A DNA stretch of 64,000 nt from Polyodon spathula (GCF_017654505.1 NC_054538.1:22669783-22733782), one strand, 5' to 3'; positions 11,013-21,031 are shown, counted from the first letter of the stretch. Made by a program: numbers and translations. Notes: generated from the letters alone by a model not told the origin.

Positions 11013-11224
11013 GCAGGGATGGGGTTAACGCCTACCCACCAGTTGAGGGAGAGCTTCTCGGAGCAGGTTGATGGGTTTTGGTTGTGGTGGAAAGAGTGAA
11101 GGCAGCCGCCGCCTTTTTATCTTTTTTTTGTGTTTAAATTGCTTTGTTTCTGGCCATTGTGCCCCTTTCATTTTTGTGTTTATTTATAATAAAAGTATAT
11201 TTTGTTTGAACTGAAGTCTGCCTC
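11013..11224 (+). repeat. Third, scrambled LTR portion inside the element
   Basis: GCAGGGATGGGGTTAAC (11013-11029), GAGCAGGTTGATGGGTTTTGGTTGT, and the block from TTTTTATC through TTTATTTATAATAAAAGTAT to GAACTGAAGTCTG match pieces of the LTR in LTR order. The central part, including the TATA region, is missing. The AATAAA signal is retained. It looks like a deleted internal LTR left by recombination or a tandem insertion. Confidence 0.7.
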
Positions 11225-11225
11225 G

Positions 11226-11577
11226 CCACCAGAGGGAGCCGGGCCGCAGTCAGTATTAGTTCCTCGCCGCCTCCGCCACCAGAGGGAGCCGGGCCGCAGC
11301 AGGCAATAAACATGTACATTATAAATATCCCTCCGCCACCAGAGGGAGCCGGGCCGCAGTGGCCGCCTCCGCCACCAGAGGGAGCCGGGCCGCAGTCGCC
11401 GCCTCCGCCACCAGAGGGAGCCGGGCCGCAGTGGTAGAGGCCCGCCTCAGTGCCACCAGAGGGAGCCCAATAAAGCAAAAACAAAACTCCAAAATAAAGA
11501 TTTCCCAGGACTGGGCCGCCTCCGCCACCAGAGGGAGCCGGGCCGCTCCAGTCGCCGCCTCCGCCACCAGAGGGAGC
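11226..11577 (+). promoter_or_regulatory. Eight-copy array of CTCF-like motifs
   Basis: CCACCAGAGGGAGC occurs exactly at 11226, 11276, 11336, 11372, 11408, 11453, 11525 and 11564, mostly within a 36-bp unit (CTCCG-CCACCAGAGGGAGC-CGGGCCGCAGT). The motif matches the published vertebrate CTCF core CCASYAGRKGGCRS at 13 of 14 positions. Units are separated by AT-rich inserts at 11300-11335 and 11467-11515. The presence of the motif is direct; binding is inference. Confidence 0.6.
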
Positions 11578-11768
11578 CGGGCCGCCGTCGCCGTGCTACC
11601 TTGGAGATCCGGGGCCCCCTCAACCAAAGAAGGCTTGGGGGCTCTGACATCAACCCCGCCCACCACCACCCACCATAACAGCCCACCCAAGGGACATAAT
11701 TGGACTCTTGGGGGGGGGGGTGGGGGGAAGGGGGGAGTTGGCCGATTGCGGCCGGTGTACGTTGTACA

Positions 11769-11780
11769 TGGGGGGAGGTG
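11769..11780 (+). other. Polypurine tract of the LTR element
   Basis: GGGGGGAGGTG abuts the right LTR, as expected for plus-strand priming. A longer G-rich run lies at 11708-11736. Confidence 0.6.
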
Positions 11781-12209
11781 TGTGGCAGAGCAAAGCTCTG
11801 CCCTTTAAATTGGCAGGGATGGGGTTAACTTCCCCTACCTGCCTGGGTTTATTATGTTCAGGTGGCTGGGGTTGATTAGTTGATTAGGTTGATTAACGAT
11901 CAATCAGCGCCCAGCCACCTGATATAAAAGGAGGCCTCTGCTTCTCATTTGGGAAGAGGGAGCTGAGGAAGCAGGTTGGTTTTTTTTGGTTGTTTAGAAA
12001 GTTTGAATCCAGTGAAGGCATTGCCCAGCCTGGAAACTGTTATTTTTGTAAGTTTTGCTTTTTATCTCCCTCTTGGCTTTTTGTGTTTAAATTGCTTTGT
12101 TTTGGCCCTTGTGCCCTTCACCCCTCTTTTGTGTTTATTTATAATAAAAGTATATTTGTTTGAACTGAAGTCTGTCTCTGGGCCTCTATCCACTCGCCAG
12201 CCTGCCACA
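11781..12209 (+). repeat. 3' LTR (429 bp)
   Basis: Starts TGTGGCAGAG, ends CTGCCACA, and is followed by the duplicated GAGTG (12210-12214). It differs from the 5' LTR by a few substitutions and two small pyrimidine-rich insertions (near 12067 and 12120), so the insertion is fairly young compared with the CR1 it interrupts. Confidence 0.93.
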
Positions 12210-13179
12210 GAGTGGTTAACATGTAGAAAACAGAAAGTACTTATTAGAGGAAAAGCCTCAGAATGGAGTGTGGTAACCAGTGGTGTACCATAGAGATCAG
12301 TATTAGGTCCTCTGCTATTTCTGATCTACATTAATGATTTAGATTCTGGTATAGTAAGCAAACTTGTTAAATTTGCAGATGACACAAAAGTAGGAGGAGT
12401 GGCAAACACTGTTGCAGCAGCAAAGGTCATTCAAAATGATCTAGACAAGATTCAGAACTGGGCAGACACATGGCAAAATTACATTTAATAGAGAAAAGTG
12501 TAAGGTACTGCAAGCAGGAAATAAAAATGTACATTATAAATATCATATGGGAGATACTGAAATTGGAGAATGAATCTATGAAAAAGACCTAGGAGTTTTT
12601 GTTGACTCAGAAATGTCTTCATCTAGACAATGTGGGGAAGCTATAAAAAAGGCTAACAAGATGCTTGGATACATTGTGAAAAGTGTTGAAATTAAATCAA
12701 GGGAAGTAATGTTAAAACTGTACAATGCACTAGTAAGACCTCATCTTGAATATTGTGTGCAGTTCTGGTCACCTCGCAATAAAAAAAATATTGCTGCTCT
12801 AGAAAGAGTGCAAAGAAGAGCAACCAGAATGATTCCGGGCTTAAAAGGCATGTCATATGCAAACAGGCTAAAAGAATTGCATCTGTTCAGTCTTGAACAA
12901 AGAAGACTATGTGGCGACCTAATTCAAGCATTCAAAATTCTAAAAGGTATTGACAGTGTCAACCCAAGGGACTTTTTCAGCCTGAAAAAAGAAACAAGGA
13001 CCAGGGGTCAGAAATGGAGATTAGACAAAGGGGCATTCAGAACAGAAAATAGGAGGCACTTTTTTACACAGAGAATTGTGAGGGTCTGGAATCAACTCCC
13101 CAGTCATGTTGTTGAAGCTGACACCCTGGGATCCTTCAAGAAGCTGCTTGATGAGATTTTGGGATCAATAAGCTACTAA
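12210..13179 (+). pseudogene. CR1 ORF2: rest of RT and C-terminal domain
   Basis: The CR1 frame resumes as REWLTCRKQ, then VTSGVP, a stop in place of Q (TAG, 12291), SVLGPLLFLIYINDL, and the catalytic FADDTK box (12372-12389). A 1-bp shift near 12480 moves coding to the frame of 12613-13179. This segment carries the CR1 C-terminal domain: YNALVRPHLEYC, FWSP, LERVQRRATR, LFSLEQRRL, FTQRIVRVWNQLP. The C-terminal 188 codons are open, but the protein as a whole is disabled. Confidence 0.85.
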
Positions 13180-13256
13180 CAACCAAACGAGCAAGATGGG
13201 CCAAATGGCCTCCTCTCGTTTGTAAACTTTCTTATGTTCTTATGTTCTTAACTAAA
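13180..13256 (+). repeat. CR1 3' UTR and octamer tail
   Basis: The short 3' end (GAGCAAGATGGGCCAAATGG, CCTCTCGTTTGTAAAC) finishes in TTCTTATGTTCTTATGTTCTTA. This fits the CR1-clade habit of ending in tandem octamers rather than poly(A). Confidence 0.85.
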
Positions 13257-13599
13257 AAGACACTGGTTGGGGTGGCTGGAAAACATATATTAAAAGGGTT
13301 GAGCACTCAGTCTGCAGAGCGAGAGATTGTTATGGAAACTGCCATGAGCAGACCGATGCCCCTACTGTACTCCATTTAAGAAACACAGTAGTGGAAGTAA
13401 ATTGTATTCCTGTTGAAGGAAAAATGTAAAGGAAATAAAAAAAAAATATTTGTTTTACTGGGTTAGTAAACTGGATGGACTTGAAACTGAGCAATTACTG
13501 GTACCTCAGACACATAGGCTCACAGAGGCACAGAAAGGATTATTTTGCCTAGGAGTATACATTACTATATATCCTGCCCAGACTACCACCTAACAAGCC

Positions 13600-14330
13600 C
13601 CCACATTCTATTTAGAGCTCCATTACTTCCTCTACCTATAACTGATGTCCCATTTGATAAAATTGCAATGGACGTGGTAGATGCATTAATAAGGTCAGCC
13701 CGGGGGCATTTGTACATTTTGGTCATTTTATATTATGCGACCTGGTATTGTGAATGCTACTTCTAAAACCATTGCTAAAGTTGAAATTCCAAGAGCCTAT
13801 CTGTACCTTTTTGTATCACCCACAAACAAATGGACTGGTAGAGAGATTCAATCCAACCTTGAAACACATGCTGCAGAAGGTAATAAACAAAGATGGGGAA
13901 AACTGGAAGACCATATTGCCTTATTTAATGTTTGCAATATGCAAGGTACCCCAGTAAACAACATTTTTTCCCATTTGAACTACTGTATGGCAGACAGCCA
14001 CAGGGAATTTTGGATATTGCAAAAGAAACCTGGGAAGGGCAGGCAAATTCAGGCAAAAATGTAATTGAACATGTGATGGAGATGAGGGAAAGAATAGAAA
14101 AGGTGACTCCCATAGTCAGAGAACACATGGAGAAAGCTCAGGAAATGGAGATAGGTAATTATAATAAGCAGGCACAAATTAGCGAATTTCAACCTGGGGA
14201 CAGTGTTGGTACTAGTTCTGACCCCTGAAAGTAAACTGTTTGCATGGTGGCAGGGACCATACGAGGTGACAGAAGCAGGTGGTGTGATGAGTTATAAAAT
14301 ACATACGTCAGCCGGATTGCAGAAAAAAGG
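13600..14330 (+). pseudogene. Ty3-type integrase and GPY/F module (broken)
   Basis: The core begins with PFDKIAMDVV, RSARGHLYILVIL (first catalytic Asp in A-M-D-V), then loses the frame at about 13745. It resumes with YHPQTNGLVERFNPTLK (catalytic Glu in V-E-R-F-N) and FPFELLYGRQPQG in two further frames. The segment holding the second catalytic Asp is deleted between about 13750 and 13800. A basic/acidic helix (REHMEKAQEMEI), FQPGDSV, and then WQGPYEVTEAGG in another frame form the C-terminal GPY/F module. At least three frame changes make it non-functional. Confidence 0.75.
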
Positions 14331-14549
14331 AGCAAATATATCACATAATCTCTGAAAACCTTGGAGGGACAGAGAAACGGTTTTGACCACTGATAGGAAA
14401 ATAAGTCAACGTGAAAGTTTGTCAACTAAAAAAATACACATTGATACTAATTTAGGGGATGGAAGTGCTTTTAAGTAAAATAAGTAATCATTAGTAACTG
14501 CGATCTATTTATTACTTTACCAGGGAAAACGTCTTTTGTATATCATGAC

Positions 14550-15100
14550 ATAATTACAGCTCTGGTAGTGAAGGTAAAGGTTCGGCCATGTTATTTACCA
14601 GAAACTAAAAGGGCAGAAGTAAAGGCTGAAATAGAAACGATGTTGAAGCTGGGAGTTATTGAAGAGTCTAACAGTGAGTGGACTAACTCGATAGTGCTAG
14701 TGCAAATACCAGATGGGACATGGCGCTTCTGTAATGATTTCAGAAAGTTAAACAAAATGTCCAAGTTTGATGCCTACCCTATGCCCTGTGTAGACGAACT
14801 AATAGAAAAGTTAAGCAAAGCCAAATTTCTGTCCACACTGGATCTAACTAAAGGATACCGGCAGATACTATTGACGGACAGGGCAAACGAGAAAACTGCA
14901 TTTATCACTCCTCTTCATTATTTCAATATACAGTGATGCCTTTCAGGTTGCATAGGTTAATCATTAAAATGTTAACGCCACATATACAATGCACATCAGC
15001 TTATTTGGATGACATTGTGGTATATAGTGAAGACTGGGAATCACACCTTGGTAAAGTTTTAGACAGTCTTTGGAAAGCAAGACTTATGGCCAACCTGTAA
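14550..15100 (+). pseudogene. Ty3/Gypsy reverse transcriptase relic
   Basis: 14568-14936 reads RAEVKAEIETMLKLGVIEES, IVLVQIPDGTWRFCNDFRKLN, DAYPMPCVDELI, FLSTLDLTKGYRQI (first catalytic Asp), KTAFITP. The frame then shifts near 14930 to MPFRLHRLI and AYLDDIVVYSEDW, the Y-x-D-D box at 15002-15013. A short deletion and at least one frameshift interrupt it. It is similar to vertebrate Ty3 elements of the Gmr1 type. Confidence 0.85.
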
Positions 15101-15157
15101 ATATGTCATGTAGGTTGGACTGAGACATGATACCTGGACTATGTAGTAGGTGGTGGA

Positions 15158-15770
15158 TTGATTAAAACTAAGTTAAATAAATCAAAAGTTATACAAAATT
15201 GGCAAAGACCTGTAAACAAAAAGCAGGTACATGCATTTTTGGGAATCATGGGTTATTCTCATCTGTTTATACCAGATTTTGCCTCAATTGCAGCACCCTT
15301 AACGGAGCTGACAAGAGCTAGATATCCAAATATGTTTAAGTGGTCAGGGGAGACAGAAAGGGTTTTTAATACACTGGGAAATATAATGTGTGATGACCCT
15401 ATGTTAGTATCCCCAGATTTTGGAAAACTCTTTATACTACAGACAGATGCCTCTGATGTCAGGTTGGGGGCAGTTCTTTCACAGGTCATAGACAGAGAAG
15501 AGCACCCAGTAATCTACCTCAGTAGAAAATTATTACAGAGGGAACAAAGCTACCCAATTGTGAAGAAAGAGTGTCTGGCAATAAAGTGGGCGATAGAAAC
15601 ACTTAAATATTATCTGTTGGGCAGGGAATTCACTCTTATTACAGACCATGCCAGACCGTGAGTCACCAGATGGTTTTTGTCTCTGCAGTCATACTGCTTT
15701 ACCATCGGTTATAGAGCGGGCACAAAAAATGGTAATGCAGATGGGTTGTCCAGGGTCCACTGCCTCTTGG
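15158..15770 (+). pseudogene. Ty3/Gypsy RT thumb/connection and RNase H
   Basis: The frame carries VHAFLGIMGYSHLFIPDFAS, APLTELT, FILQTDASDVRLGAVLSQ (RNase H first Asp), HPVIYLSRKL, EQSYPIVKKECLAIKWAI (Glu) and LGREFTLITDH (Asp). A TGA at 15659 replaces the next block; the same frame resumes as VTRWFLSLQSY and NADGLSRV, the usual end of Ty3 RNase H. It stops 50 bp before the LTR. No integrase follows. Confidence 0.85.
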
Positions 15771-15817
15771 CTCTCTGCTCTAACCCATGGGCATTAGTTG
15801 AGGGGAGGGATATGTGG

Positions 15818-16032
15818 TGTGGTAACAGAGGGAAAATATGTCAGTCTAAGATTGTGAAGAACATTGTTCCCATTTGGAAGTGGTAAAACTGCAGTAGCAG
15901 CGGACTGATCAGTAGATGTCATCAGTGTCAGAAATCAAAGTGGTAGCAAATGATGTAATTGGATAATTTGAAATTGACTGTTCTTTAATTAAGTACTAAC
16001 CATAAAATAGGTATTTGTTTGGGTGTGTCAGT

Positions 16033-16082
<50 letters not shown>

Positions 16083-16311
16083 TGAGAGTGCTGGAGACAG
16101 CGCAGTACTATACTGTGTGTAACAAGAACTGGTGTGTTAAGATACACAGCAACCACTTAGCTGTCCTGTGGCAGATAGGGAAGCAGATTTAAAATGTGTA
16201 GTTAGTTTCGTCGAGTGAAAATAGGCTTTTTGTCTGTTTTTTATTTTATGTTGTATAATTTGTGAATAAAAAAGTGTTGGAACTGCAAACCAAAGTCTCC
16301 ACGTTACCACA
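15818..16311 (+). repeat. LTR of the Gmr1-like element (494 bp)
   Basis: Begins TGTGGTAAC and ends GTTACCACA, a perfect 9-bp inverted pair. It is preceded by the purine-rich GAGGGGAGGGA (15800-15810), contains a GA microsatellite (16034-16076), and has AATAAA near its 3' end (16265-16270). Confidence 0.85.
16034..16076. repeat. (GA)n microsatellite within the LTR
   Basis: About 21 GA units. Confidence 0.95.
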
Positions 16312-17970
16312 CAACCTATTTTCATAGGTGACCTTGATCTTTGTTCAATGTTTTCCTATCACTGTAGTAAATGTAGGTGCTGTAATAATGCCCATTTTAG
16401 TTGAATAAAGTGCTTTTCATAGCTATGTGTCACTCCAGCCTTAATTAAAGTAATTTATGAAGAACTATCAATTATTTATTTTTTTGTTGCCAGCGTTCTA
16501 ATACAAAATAATTAGGATTTTGTTCTGTCCTTGGACTTGCATCTTCTCTGAGTTCAATCTGAATTTTCCAACCATACTTGCATGCATTATGAAAATCATT
16601 GCTGCTCAAAGCTTCAGATATACAATAAATCATGTATATTATGGGAAGGATAAGCCCTGAGTAGAAGTTAATTTAACCATGCAATTCTATCAGGTCATTT
16701 ATTATTTGTAAGGTAAAAGGATGGTCACAGCCTTAGTAGTGCTCCATTTCACATCGCTGGATGGAGCACAGCAGGTGCTGAGCTATGGTGCAGTAGCCCT
16801 TTGACTTGCAAAGTGGTCAGAATTAATATCTTAGCAGAACTCAGTGGGGGAAGACTGGTGTTCATATAAAAACATATGGAAGTATTCTAAGGCCAGTTTG
16901 AAATTTCAGAATGGCAGAATACACTTGAAGCTGATCTGGCTGCATTTCGATGAACGGTCTGACATCGGTTTAAATCATACTTACTGGCCTTGCTTTGTTA
17001 TATAATATGTCATATTAGTTATGGTAGCAAACCAACAGGAGGGAGTCTTAGAAAAAGTCTAGCTGAGGGCTTTATTTATTATGTACTGTATATGCATCAT
17101 ACAGCGGTGGATACTTTTGTACAAGGTTTGTTTGACCTTACATAGCAGTTAAAATCCTATCGATTGTATTGCAGCCTTAAGAGTGCACAACACTAATGTC
17201 CACAGCCTCAATTCAGTTAAATATCGGAGCTGGAAACTTAAATGACTTTTGTGTCTGTAGGTCAGTAGTTAAATATGAATGAAAATGTGGTCAGTATATA
17301 TCTTTTTGTGGTATTGTTGTTTTCATTAAACATATTGTTTCTTAAAAAAACATAATATTGTTGGAATTTTAAAACACTGTGACAAAGAACATCAATTTTA
17401 AGTGAATATACTTTCAAAATATATCTGTATCAAAATTCCAGCACAATATATTACACTCACCATTGGAATTAGAATGTATCTAGTCATTATTTACAGTAAT
17501 TCTAGTAATACAGTAAAAGTTAATTATATTTCTACCTAGTTTTTCAAATCTGACTTGCCACCTGCAATTTAAAATAAATGTTTTAGGTATCATGTCTTTT
17601 ATTAAATGATTTGTCAGTGGGGGAAAATAGTGGTGTCAGGTGTTATTGATTTGGTGTATTTAAAGGGACATCACGAATAACACTACAAGTTGTTTATTGG
17701 TTTTAGATTAGTTTGACCCTTTTGTGAACTATTTAAATGTTATAATCTTAACTGTGGAAATAAACTAAATTGAAAACCCTACCCTTGAAAATATCGTATT
17801 GCACTTGTGTACAGCAATTATACTAATATATAAATAATTTAATTTTGTTGCAGAGCATTTGTGCCCATGGAAGCACCAACCAATCAAAACTCCACTCAGT
17901 GGGACAAAGTTCAATATTTGTTTGAGGAACTTGGGAGGAGCCGTAAGTAAAATCAATATAATAAGTAAAT
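16312..17970. other. Non-coding, nothing recognised
   Basis: AT-rich DNA without coding or repeat signals that can be supported by eye. Confidence 0.5.
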
Positions 17971-17975
17971 CAATG

Positions 17976-18390
17976 TGTGGCAGAGCACAGCTCTGCCCTT
18001 CAGAAATTGGCAGGGATGGGGTTAAATTCCCCTACCTGCCTGGGTTCATTGTGTTCAGGTGGCTGGGGTTGATTAGATGATTAGTTTAATTAACAATCAA
18101 TCAGCGACCAGCCACCTGACATAAAAGGAGGCCTCTGCTTCTCATTTGGAGGAGGGAGCTGAGGAAGCAGATTTGGTTTTTGGTTGTTTGGAAAGTTTGA
18201 ATCCAGTGAAGGCATTGCCCAGCCTGAAAATTGTTATTTTTGTAAGTTTTGTTTTTTTGTCTTTCTTTTTGTATTTAAATTGCTTTGTTTTGGCCCTTGT
18301 GCCCTTTAATTTTTGTGTTTATTTATAATAAGTTATTTTTTTGAACTGCAGTCTGTCTCTGGGCCTCTATCCACTCGCCAGCCTGCCACA
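17976..18390 (+). mobile_element. Solo LTR of the zinc-knuckle element family
   Basis: This 415-bp copy has the same TGTGGCAGAG...CTGCCACA ends as 9281-9695, with more substitutions. The flanks CAATG (17971-17975) and CCATG (18391-18395) are a 5-bp target duplication with one mismatch. The internal region was lost by LTR-LTR recombination, and this insertion is older than the complete one. Confidence 0.88.
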
Positions 18391-18622
18391 CCATGTTTTG
18401 TCAGCACAATGTCTTTTCAAGTTTTATGAAGCCCCTATCTGACTGTTGAAATGTTTCATATGAATATCCCACCAGTATAGCAAAACTTGTACAACTTATC
18501 TTATTTCGGATTTAAATACAGTATTTCCTGGAGCAAAAATAGATGTTCCATGTCTCCATTTTTCAGTTTTGAAAGACACAAACAAAATTGTATTATAAAA
18601 ACATGATACCTCATGGTACACT
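18391..18622. other. Non-coding spacer
   Basis: AT-rich, nothing recognised. Confidence 0.5.
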
Positions 18623-18623
18623 A

Positions 18624-19030
18624 GTGCTGCGTTTACACTGCCACCTCGTACCTAAGCTGACTCAGGTCCAACTGATCATGGAGAGTCTTATCATTTTTCA
18701 CAAAGCGTTTACACTGTTGTGCGTTAGGTCCAAATGCACATGCATACCATCTAAATTACAATAAGTGCTCGCTAACGTCATAACGACCACTGAAGGGATG
18801 ACGGGTTTTCCCCTCCCCAAACCATAAAGGCGGAAGAGGCAGAGTGGTGTTACAAGAGGCAGAGTGGTGTTACAAATAAACAATATAGTATGCACATAGT
18901 ACCCTACTCGCCTTGAGTAGAACACATCACCATCTCACCATACATCATACATTTAGTATAATGATATAATATATATTATAATATATAATTATATATATAA
19001 CGTCAGAGTTTATGTAAATTTTCCAAAATA

Positions 19031-19077
<47 letters not shown>

Positions 19078-19729
19078 TGATGATGATGTGTTATATATGT
19101 ACACTAAATTGTTTGTAATTATTCAAAACATTTTGTTCTTTTTTTAAAAAACGAATGACAGGGACCGCAAATTATTCAAACAATCTTTATCTAAAGCATA
19201 ACATGTAAAACGCAATATTTTAACACATGAACTATAATCAAAAAGTGGAGAGAGGGAGTTGCACAGATCGTTCGCCAGACCTGCTGCTATTTCTCGGTAT
19301 ATGTATTTATTGTGGGGTTTTTTCCGCATAGGATGCACTCTGGGTTTGAGTTTCGCCCCACAATGCTATACCAGCTCTGCTTTCTTGCTCTACCCAGTTC
19401 ACGCCACGGTTGTCAGAAACAAACAAACCAAAAAAAAACAAAAAAAAAAAACATTTGTAAACAAAATTTTTAATAACTGTTCAGTGTTTTTAAGCTAATC
19501 ATTGGTACAATCAAAATACTTATTTAAATAACAATAAAAACAAACAACAAAAAGAGGGTGTGTTAAAACGTGTTTGAAACTAAACCAATAGCTAAGTGGT
19601 GTACAATAATATAACTGGGAAAACACAATCCAGGATAGTTTTTGTATAACATTATTTTTGACAGTAAAGATAACAAAGACCTGAGACGGCCTAAAGCCGT
19701 CCTAAAAATGACCAGTGTAACCACACCAT
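18624..19729. mobile_element. Non-autonomous TIR transposon (about 1.1 kb)
   Basis: The left end GTGCTGCGTTTACACTG...CTGACTCAGGTCC and the reverse complement of the right end GGTGTGGTTACACTGG...GTCTCAGGTC form imperfect terminal inverted repeats of about 45 bp. A second GCGTTTACACTG occurs at 18705. The interior is non-coding, with microsatellites. GTTTACACTG-type ends suggest a cut-and-paste element, but no transposase or clean target duplication identifies the superfamily. Confidence 0.5.
19028..19090. repeat. (AAT)n then (ATG)n microsatellite
   Basis: About 16 AAT units followed by 4 ATG units. Confidence 0.95.
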
Positions 19730-21031
19730 AGATTAAAGAAATCTCAGTTTACAATCTCTGTTTTGCACATCCTTGGTCAGTTCACCCTGGAGAGTGAAAT
19801 TTTACCCACCCTTCAAAGCCTTCTTTCCTGTTATTATCTAAACGACTACTTCCCCTATTGCCATACTGTGCAGCTGGTGACATGCTTTGACCCTGTTAAA
19901 GCGTGACAAAATATTAAAGTTTTCTGCACAGCCCTACAACCTTGCTTTATCCTTATGTTCAATACATTATTTCTATACCTGTTGGTTCAAATAACACAGC
20001 ATCTTTTGGCAATTGAACTCCAGCGCTGTTAAAAGTTTTGATTTGCCCTTCCATGGAGGTGAATGTCATTCAAACCCTGCTGAACACCTAGTGGTGTGCT
20101 GAAGTCTCTGATGATGCTGTTGTGTATTTTATTCCAGTCTGTCATACCCAGTGGCCATATAAATCTGGGCAGGAGTCCAAAATGGAATCACCAGATCCTT
20201 AGCTACTCTGGCATCTCACAGTTGTTCCTTGTGAGTCCATCTGCCACAATCTTCTTAGTTTAGGCTGATGCCACTTTCACAGGCTCTTCACTGCCTTGTC
20301 AGTCACTGTGGGAATGGGCTCGTCCCTGATGAGGAAGTGGATATTTTTTTTATTTACTTGCTCTTTCTAAATGGACATGCTTCTAGGTGCCTTTAACTGA
20401 AGCCACACCCTCTCAGAAATACAAATCCTGAATGCGCAGTAATCATCTTTCAAAGCCAGTTGTTAAGACAGGTCACATTTTATTTCAGATTATTGGAACT
20501 TGCTCACTTGAGGCTAAACTCTCTTCACCAACTGACTTTGTGACTCGTTATCTCCATTGCACAATGTTGTACACTTCTGGGGATACTGTGTTGCATATTA
20601 CATTTAACACTTTTAACATTGAGTGGACAAAACCATTTAACTATTTGGGTCATTTTTTTTTTATATCATGCTTCCCAAAAAAGACTGCAAACTCCAATGT
20701 GATATGTGCTCAAACTGAATGTGCCTTTGTGATGTTTCATTGTACTAGTTTCTAGATCATATTCATTTTTGTGAACATAAAAAAAAAAAAAAAAATGGTA
20801 ATAATCCAAGCCATTAACAATAAATGTTTGAGTCTTTAAAGTAAGCTTCTCAAATAAAAACAGTATTTAAACTTGACACGTTTAAGTTTATTATATGAAT
20901 TACAAAAAAAAAAAAAAAAAAAAAAAAACAACACCTTAGCAATTATTTGGAGGGCAGAGTACTCAGTATTGTCTGTATTGCAGTTCAAAGATAAAATTCG
21001 CAGATGCCTTTCTCTCTGTGTTGCTTTGCAG
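19730..21031. other. Non-coding; long A-run
   Basis: No coding motifs. An A-run of 25 lies at 20904-20928, just upstream of a candidate exon. Confidence 0.5.

Larger units (their letters stand above)
9281..12209 (+). mobile_element. Complete non-autonomous LTR retroelement
   Basis: This is a 2.9-kb unit with two TG...CA LTRs, a 5-bp GAGTG target duplication, a primer site, a purine-rich tract and one clear ORF (zinc-knuckle protein, 9808-10647). No protease, RT, RNase H or integrase is encoded, so it would depend on enzymes supplied in trans. The internal region is strongly GC-rich (10100-11600) against an AT-rich background. It is built of short tandem repeats, including CTCF-like motifs and a scrambled third LTR portion. 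A solo LTR of the same family is at 17976-18390. Confidence 0.85.
7450..13256 (+). mobile_element. CR1-type LINE, split by an LTR element
   Basis: Reading left to right: ORF1 with a cysteine-rich N-terminus and an SGNH-esterase domain, the start of the endonuclease, an endonuclease-RT linker, RT motifs, [LTR element 9281-12209], the RT FADD box, the CR1 C-terminal domain, then a short 3' tail ending in repeats of TTCTTATG. An esterase in ORF1 and an octamer-repeat 3' end are hallmarks of CR1-clade LINEs. The endonuclease is mostly deleted (about 8950), and stops and frameshifts occur throughout, so this copy is dead. Two truncated relatives lie at 53789-54324 and 61941-62528. Confidence 0.85.
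13258..16311 (+). mobile_element. Ty3/Gypsy element with integrase before RT (Gmr1-like)
   Basis: Order on the + strand: integrase remnants (13600-14230), GPY/F-like module (14210-14320), reverse transcriptase (14550-15100), RNase H (15158-15770), purine-rich tract, LTR (15818-16311). The RT and RNase H are Ty3/Gypsy-like, but the integrase lies upstream, as in Ty1/copia. The deuterostome Gmr1 group is known for exactly this order. A purine tract and LTR directly after RNase H argue against a simple rearrangement. Gag, protease and the 5' LTR are not seen next to it. Confidence 0.75.

Noticed and set aside
10678..11099. Overlapping R/S-rich and E/P-rich ORFs after the zinc-knuckle ORF
   Set aside because: GC-rich repeat with all frames open; no domain and no independent start context.
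11134..11690. Long minus-strand ORFs with AARLPLVAEAA repeats
   Set aside because: They are the antisense reading of the CCACCAGAGGGAGC array; open only because the unit lacks stops.
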